A stretch of 15,540 nucleotides of DNA, taken from the NCBI GenBank assembly GCA_024699005.1, contig JAILQN010000262.1, positions 1 to 15,540 on the forward strand, given 5' to 3'. The stretch is from Clostridia bacterium. Its GTDB lineage: Bacteria > Bacillota_A > Clostridia > Oscillospirales > Acutalibacteraceae. A program made the translations under genes and the position numbers. Each line of letters opens with the position of its first letter. The stretch's first letter is position 1. Below are positions 12,373 to 15,540 of the stretch, in pieces. The notes beneath the pieces are model-generated. The model was not told where the DNA came from. It did no database searches and saw only the letters and a program-made list of their open reading frames with translations.

Positions 12373-12428
12373 TTTAAACCCTCCTTTCTTTTGTTCTGCG
12401 CAGTGCGCAATTTCCGTTTGCAATTACG

Positions 12429-12456
12429 ATTATATCGGTGAAAAATGCTAATTCAA
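12429..12456 (-). promoter_or_regulatory. Sigma-A promoter for small membrane protein and BspA-type gene
   Basis: On the minus strand TTGAAT (12451-12456) and a perfect TATAAT (12429-12434) are spaced by 16 bases. The transcript would start near 12422, giving a leader of about 50 bases with the AAGGAGG ribosome site. The match is good and correctly placed. Confidence 0.6.
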
Positions 12457-12739
12457 CAGCCCGGAAACCAAAGCGCGATTTGGAGCAACGAAAATGACGT
12501 CCGGTCTGATTTCCGGGTCCCGGGTCCGGGGTTTTTGTGCTTTTTCCTTCGTATATGCATTTTCGGAAAACACTTTTTATCGTTTTCCTGTTTACAAGTG
12601 CGATTATAGTGAAAAAACGGTTTGATCATTCCAATGTTCCGGGGGAGCTCAACCTCGGAAAAAATTTGATTTTTCTCTTTTTCTCCGCATTTTTTTCTGC
12701 TATACTCTTATTATAATATTCTGATCGGAGATATTGACG
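12457..12739. other. Divergent intergenic region
   Basis: No gene is visible. The segment near 12591-12620 (tttacaagtgcgattatag, then tgaaaaaac) repeats the sequence of the leftward promoter around 12417-12445 imperfectly, including a second minus-strand TATAAT (12603-12608) without a good -35. A GC-rich stretch ttccgggtcccgggtccggg lies near 12510-12530. The last 80 bases before the CapA-type gene are T-rich with TATACT and TATAAT boxes near 12701-12720 that could serve as -10 elements for it, but no convincing -35 was found. Confidence 0.4.
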
Positions 12740-13837
12740 ATGAAGCTGATTCTCTGCGGGGATCTGGTCCCCACCGAGGTTACCCGTCCTGCGATGGACC
12801 GGAACGACCTCGCCTCTCTGATGGGCGATACGCTGCCCCTTATTTCTTCCGGGGACTTTGCCGTCGCGAATCTGGAATGCTCGCTGACCGACCGCGACGT
12901 CCCCATCAAAAAGCTGGGAGCGCTGCTCAGGGGCAAGCCGGCGGATGCCGCCGTGTTTGCCCGCTGCGGTTTTACGCATATGGGGCTGAGCAACAACCAC
13001 ACGATGGATTACGGCGTCAACGGGATGCGCGATACCGCGCAGGCTGTTCTGGATGCGGGAATGACGCCCTTCGGCTATGGCGAGAACGACCGGGATTCCA
13101 GGAGATCCCTGTTTCTGGAAAAGGACGGGATCCGCGTGGGGATCGTGGCGGTGTGCGAGCACGAATACAGCTACGCCCTGCCGGATCGCTTCGGCGCCAA
13201 TCCCTTCGATCCCTTTGACACCATGGAGGATATCGCCGAAACAAAGAAGAACGCCGATTTTGCGGTCGTCATGTATCACGGCGGCAAGGAGTACAGCGTC
13301 TATCCTTCTCCGCGGCTGTGAAAGGCTTGCCGCGCGATGGTGCGGGCGGGGGCGGATCTGGTGCTCACCCAGCACAGCCACTGCATCGGCTGCCGGGAGC
13401 GTTACCGGGACGGCGAGATCCTTTACGGTCAGGGAAATTTCAATTTTGTGGAGGCGGGGGATCCCAATCCCCAGTTGAAAAGCGGCCTTGTCGTGACGGC
13501 GGAATTCGGTGAGACGTTGTCTGTAGAGTATACGCCGGTGGCGGTGACGGAAACCGGGATCCGGCTGGCTTCCGATGAAGAAAAAACGGTCCTGCTTTCG
13601 GAGCTTGACCGCCGCAGCGGGATCCTGCAGGATGAAACAGAATGGATCGCCCGATGGGAAGCCTTCTGCCGCGGGATCCCGGATTACGTCAACGCTGTGA
13701 AAAACGCGTTCAGAGACGTGCCGCCGGGGGATTTCTGCAATCAGGTTTTTCCTCATTATCTGGATTGCGAGGCGCACGAGGACGTGTGGCGCGTTATTTA
13801 TCCGACCTGGCACAAAACTGCAGATCAACCGCTTTGA
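12740..13837 (+). pseudogene. CapA-family phosphoesterase interrupted by one in-frame TGA
   Basis: The two halves, MKLILCGDLVPTE to YPSPRL (193 residues) and KACRAMVRAGADL to the stop at 13837 (171 residues), are in the same frame. They are separated only by TGA at 13319-13321. Together they give a full PGA_cap/CapA-like metallophosphatase domain: GDLVPTE, NLECSLTDRD, GFTHMGLSNNHTMDYGVNG, VVMYHGGKEYSVYPSP, LTQHSHCIG and YGQGNFNFVEAG carry the metal and substrate ligands. Relatives act in poly-gamma-glutamate or capsule synthesis or as phosphoesterases. The ATG at 12740 follows GGAG by nine bases. A CGA-to-TGA change would explain the stop, since a charged residue is usual there. Either a recent pseudogene, a sequencing error, or readthrough. 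A Gfo/Idh/MocA gene follows after 72 bases. Confidence 0.75.
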
Positions 13838-13909
13838 TTTTTCTTTTGAAATATATGTGTCTCCGGGCTGACGTGTATCGGCAGGGGACATGACTCCGGA
13901 GGTTTGGTT

Positions 13910-15052
13910 ATGATAAAAATCGGAATCGCAGGGACCCGCGGGCTGTCGGTCCAGAAGGGTATGCAGATGATGGACGACGTGAAGGTGACCGCCATGTGCG
14001 ACCTGAGCGAGGATGCGCTTGCGGACGCCTCAAAAAAGCTGGGCGGGGACGTGAAGCAGTACCGCGTGTTTGAGGATATGCTCGAAAGCGATATCGACGC
14101 GGTGATCATCGCCACGCCCATGCAGTGCCACGTGCCGCAGGCAATCGCCGCGCTGGAAGCGGGCAAGCACGTGATGAGCGAGGTGACCGCCGGCGTGACC
14201 ATGGACGAGCTTTTCTGGCTCTGCGAGTGCGTGGAAAAATACCGAAAAGTGTATATGTACGCCGAGAACTATATTTTCACCCCGCAGGTGCAGCTGGTGA
14301 AGGAAATGGTGCGGGCGGGGCTCTTCGGCGAGACTTATTACGCCGAGGGCAGCTACATCCACGACTGCGGCTCTTTGGCGGTGCGCCCCGACGGCAGCCG
14401 GACCTGGCGCGCCTATTGGCAGATGGGCAGACGCGGCAATTTTTATCCCACCCACAGCCTGGGACCTGTGATGCAGTGGTTCCCGGGGGAGCATATCACG
14501 GAGATATCCACCTATTCCCCGGGCGTGTGGAACGAACTGGGCCTTAAGCAGGACAGCGGCACCACCACCATGTGCCGCACGAACAGGGGAAAGCTCATAC
14601 AGCTGCGCACCGACTGTCTGTCGCCGCGCCCGCACAGCATGGACAAATATCTGCTGCAGGGCACGAAGGGGATCTTTGAATCGGCGGTTTACGGCAGGGG
14701 CAGGCTTGCGGGCGATATCGACCGGGTGAGCCTTGTGACCAACAAAACGGAGACCGGCGCGATGGACTGGGAGGATCTGATGAACTACAGGGAGTTCCTC
14801 CCCGACCGCTATAAAAACGCCACTCCCGACCAGATCGGCGCGGGGCACGGCGGCGGCGACTTCTTTATCGTGGAAGAATTTATTGATGCCGTTCGCAAAA
14901 ACGAGCAGCCGGCGCTGGACGTGTATACCGCCTGCGAATGGACCGCAGTTGGCCTGCTTTCGTCACTTTCGGTGACCAACGGCAGCCGCACGCTGGCGGT
15001 GCCGCGCTTCCGCCCCGCCATGCCGCTGGAAGAAAAGCGCACGGGTCTGTGA
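13910..15052 (+). CDS. Gfo/Idh/MocA-family NAD(P)-dependent oxidoreductase, GH109-like
   Basis: The protein of 380 residues has an N-terminal Rossmann fold (MIKIGIAGTRG, then VTAMCDLSEDAL, DAVIIATPMQCHVPQAIAAL). It continues with the family's C-terminal alpha/beta domain. The place of the usual EKP motif reads HVMSEVTAG, with the lysine replaced by Val92. The region RRGNFYPTHSLGPVMQWF resembles the YPTHGLGP signature of GH109-type NAD-dependent glycosidases and relatives, where the histidine acts in catalysis. So either a sugar dehydrogenase or an NAD-dependent glycoside-cleaving enzyme; the second seems more likely to me. ATG at 13910 follows GGAGG by seven bases, better than TTG at 13904. 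It lies 72 bases behind the CapA-type gene in the same direction. Confidence 0.85.
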   Translation: MIKIGIAGTRGLSVQKGMQMMDDVKVTAMCDLSEDALADASKKLGGDVKQYRVFEDMLESDIDAVIIATPMQCHVPQAIAALEAGKHVMSEVTAGVTMDELFWLCECVEKYRKVYMYAENYIFTPQVQLVKEMVRAGLFGETYYAEGSYIHDCGSLAVRPDGSRTWRAYWQMGRRGNFYPTHSLGPVMQWFPGEHITEISTYSPGVWNELGLKQDSGTTTMCRTNRGKLIQLRTDCLSPRPHSMDKYLLQGTKGIFESAVYGRGRLAGDIDRVSLVTNKTETGAMDWEDLMNYREFLPDRYKNATPDQIGAGHGGGDFFIVEEFIDAVRKNEQPALDVYTACEWTAVGLLSSLSVTNGSRTLAVPRFRPAMPLEEKRTGL

Positions 15053-15095
15053 AAGAAACGAAATGAAAGAGAAAGGTTCTGCGCAGGATCGTGTG

Positions 15096-15117
15096 CCGGA
15101 AAGCAGGATATTTCCGG
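15096..15117 (+). other. Short hairpin after the oxidoreductase gene
   Basis: ccggaaa (15096-15102) and tttccgg (15111-15117) form a perfect 7-bp stem with an 8-base loop. No T-run follows, so it is not a standard terminator. It may be part of the 3' end of the upstream transcript. Confidence 0.3.
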
Positions 15118-15165
15118 GACCGGTGCATACAGGCTGAAACGCGTTTACAATACTGTAATATATTC

Positions 15166-15194
15166 TTGACAATATACGCCGTTTGTGTTATTTT
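15166..15194 (+). promoter_or_regulatory. Strong sigma-A promoter for the binding-protein gene
   Basis: TTGACA (15166-15171) and TATTTT (15189-15194) are spaced by 17 bases in an AT-rich context. Transcription would begin near 15201 with a leader of about 55 bases before the ATG at 15256. This separates the transporter operon from the genes to its left. Confidence 0.7.
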
Positions 15195-15255
15195 TTCCGT
15201 TGAAAAGTCTGTAAAAGGCTGTTCGTATAATCTTGTATTATAGGAGAAAACGATT

Positions 15256-15540
15256 ATGAAAAAGTATGCAAAAATCATTGCGATGATCCTTTGCTTCGCG
15301 CTGGTCGCGGTATGCTTCGCCGCCTGCGGTGAAAATACACCCGGCTCCGAAGTGACTGACGCCAATGGGAATGAAGTGGCCGCCGCTGAAGGCGCATTCA
15401 AGATCGGCTTCATCGGCCCGCTTACCGGCGGCGCCGCGATCTACGGCAACGCCGCAAAGAACGGCGCTCAGATCGCTGTTGATGAGATCAACGCTCTCGG
15501 CGACATCCAGCTGGCTTACAATCCTCAGGATGACGCGCAC
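15256..15540 (+). CDS. Branched-chain amino-acid-type ABC transporter substrate-binding lipoprotein (5' part)
   Basis: The frame stays open from ATG 15256 to the right edge (95 residues seen). The N-terminus MKKYAKIIAMILCFALVAVC followed by FAACGEN is a lipoprotein signal with the lipid-bearing cysteine at the end of FAAC. After an acidic linker comes FKIGFIGPLTGGAAIYGNAA, then KNGAQIAVDEINALG, the typical start of the periplasmic-binding fold type I of LivJ/LivK-like proteins (peripla_BP_6). They deliver leucine, isoleucine, valine or other small organic ligands to an ABC importer. AGGAG at 15242-15246 precedes the ATG. Permease and ATPase genes (livH/M/G/F-like) would be expected beyond the window. 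The exact ligand cannot be read from this part. Confidence 0.87.
   Translation, partial: MKKYAKIIAMILCFALVAVCFAACGENTPGSEVTDANGNEVAAAEGAFKIGFIGPLTGGAAIYGNAAKNGAQIAVDEINALGDIQLAYNPQDDAH

Noticed and set aside
13319..13321. Selenocysteine codon in the CapA-type gene
   Set aside because: The family does not have cysteine or selenocysteine at this place, an arginine or other polar residue is expected, and I could not make out a SECIS hairpin directly downstream by eye.
12626..13891. 421-codon minus-strand open frame over the CapA-type gene
   Set aside because: Shadow frame: the plus strand carries clear CapA motifs and a ribosome site, while the minus product is Arg/His-rich with no family.
14030..14848. 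272-codon minus-strand frame inside the oxidoreductase gene
   Set aside because: Antisense of a well-supported Gfo/Idh/MocA gene; no start signal.

Overview
The window reads as chromosomal DNA of a low-to-mid GC anaerobic Firmicute, most likely a gut Clostridia member (Oscillospiraceae/Ruminococcaceae-like). This is inferred from strong AGGAGG-type ribosome binding sites, TTGACA/TATAAT promoters, a BspA-type leucine-rich-repeat surface protein, ferredoxin-tailed aldo/keto reductases and a LivJ/K-type lipoprotein. No rRNA or complete tRNA is present to settle the taxonomy. Family names rest on motif recognition, not database searches.

Left part (1-3300), mobile-element debris plus a toxin-antitoxin-like operon. 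Positions 1-1403 are a scar of broken genes: a tyrosine recombinase catalytic-domain fragment on the minus strand running off the left edge, a piece resembling a HerA/VirB4-like ATP-binding protein, a PAPS-reductase-like (DndC/COG0175-type) gene cut at both ends, and the C-terminal part of an ABM-type monooxygenase. Three of these pieces are joined in one open frame that looks like a gene but is a mosaic. An intact operon follows at 1427-3115. It has a near-consensus promoter with a perfect 9+9 bp palindrome between -35 and -10, an XRE regulator, an AbiEii-like nucleotidyltransferase and a small helix-turn-helix protein. At 3271-3298 lies the 3' end of a tRNA without its 5' half, a candidate attachment-site relic, followed by a hairpin and a 12-bp tandem repeat.

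Middle part (3578-8758), a minus-strand operon for carbohydrate metabolism. An aldo/keto reductase with two 4Fe-4S motifs, a large secreted glycoside hydrolase (PKD + F5/8C-like + alpha/alpha-toroid catalytic domain) and a second aldo/keto reductase are read from a promoter at 8730-8758. The last gene lacks the usual catalytic lysine. To the right, on the plus strand, are an unknown small ORF, the eroded tail of a duplicated gene and the intact two-TM membrane protein it was copied from or with (9234-9842). A 29-bp exact direct repeat (3340-3368 and 9990-10018) and a shared terminator hairpin bracket this block.

Right part (10148-15540). A bidirectional terminator precedes a minus-strand pair: a 35-residue single-TM protein and a BspA-like LRR surface protein. 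On the plus strand follow a CapA-family phosphoesterase interrupted by one in-frame TGA, a GH109-like Gfo/Idh/MocA oxidoreductase, and the start of a branched-chain amino-acid-type ABC transporter binding lipoprotein with its own strong promoter, cut by the right edge.

Most notable: the composite scar at the left, the operator-in-promoter of the TA-like operon, the repeat-bracketed glycosidase block with the lysine-less reductase, the degraded tandem paralogue, the hidden small membrane protein and the single-stop CapA gene.
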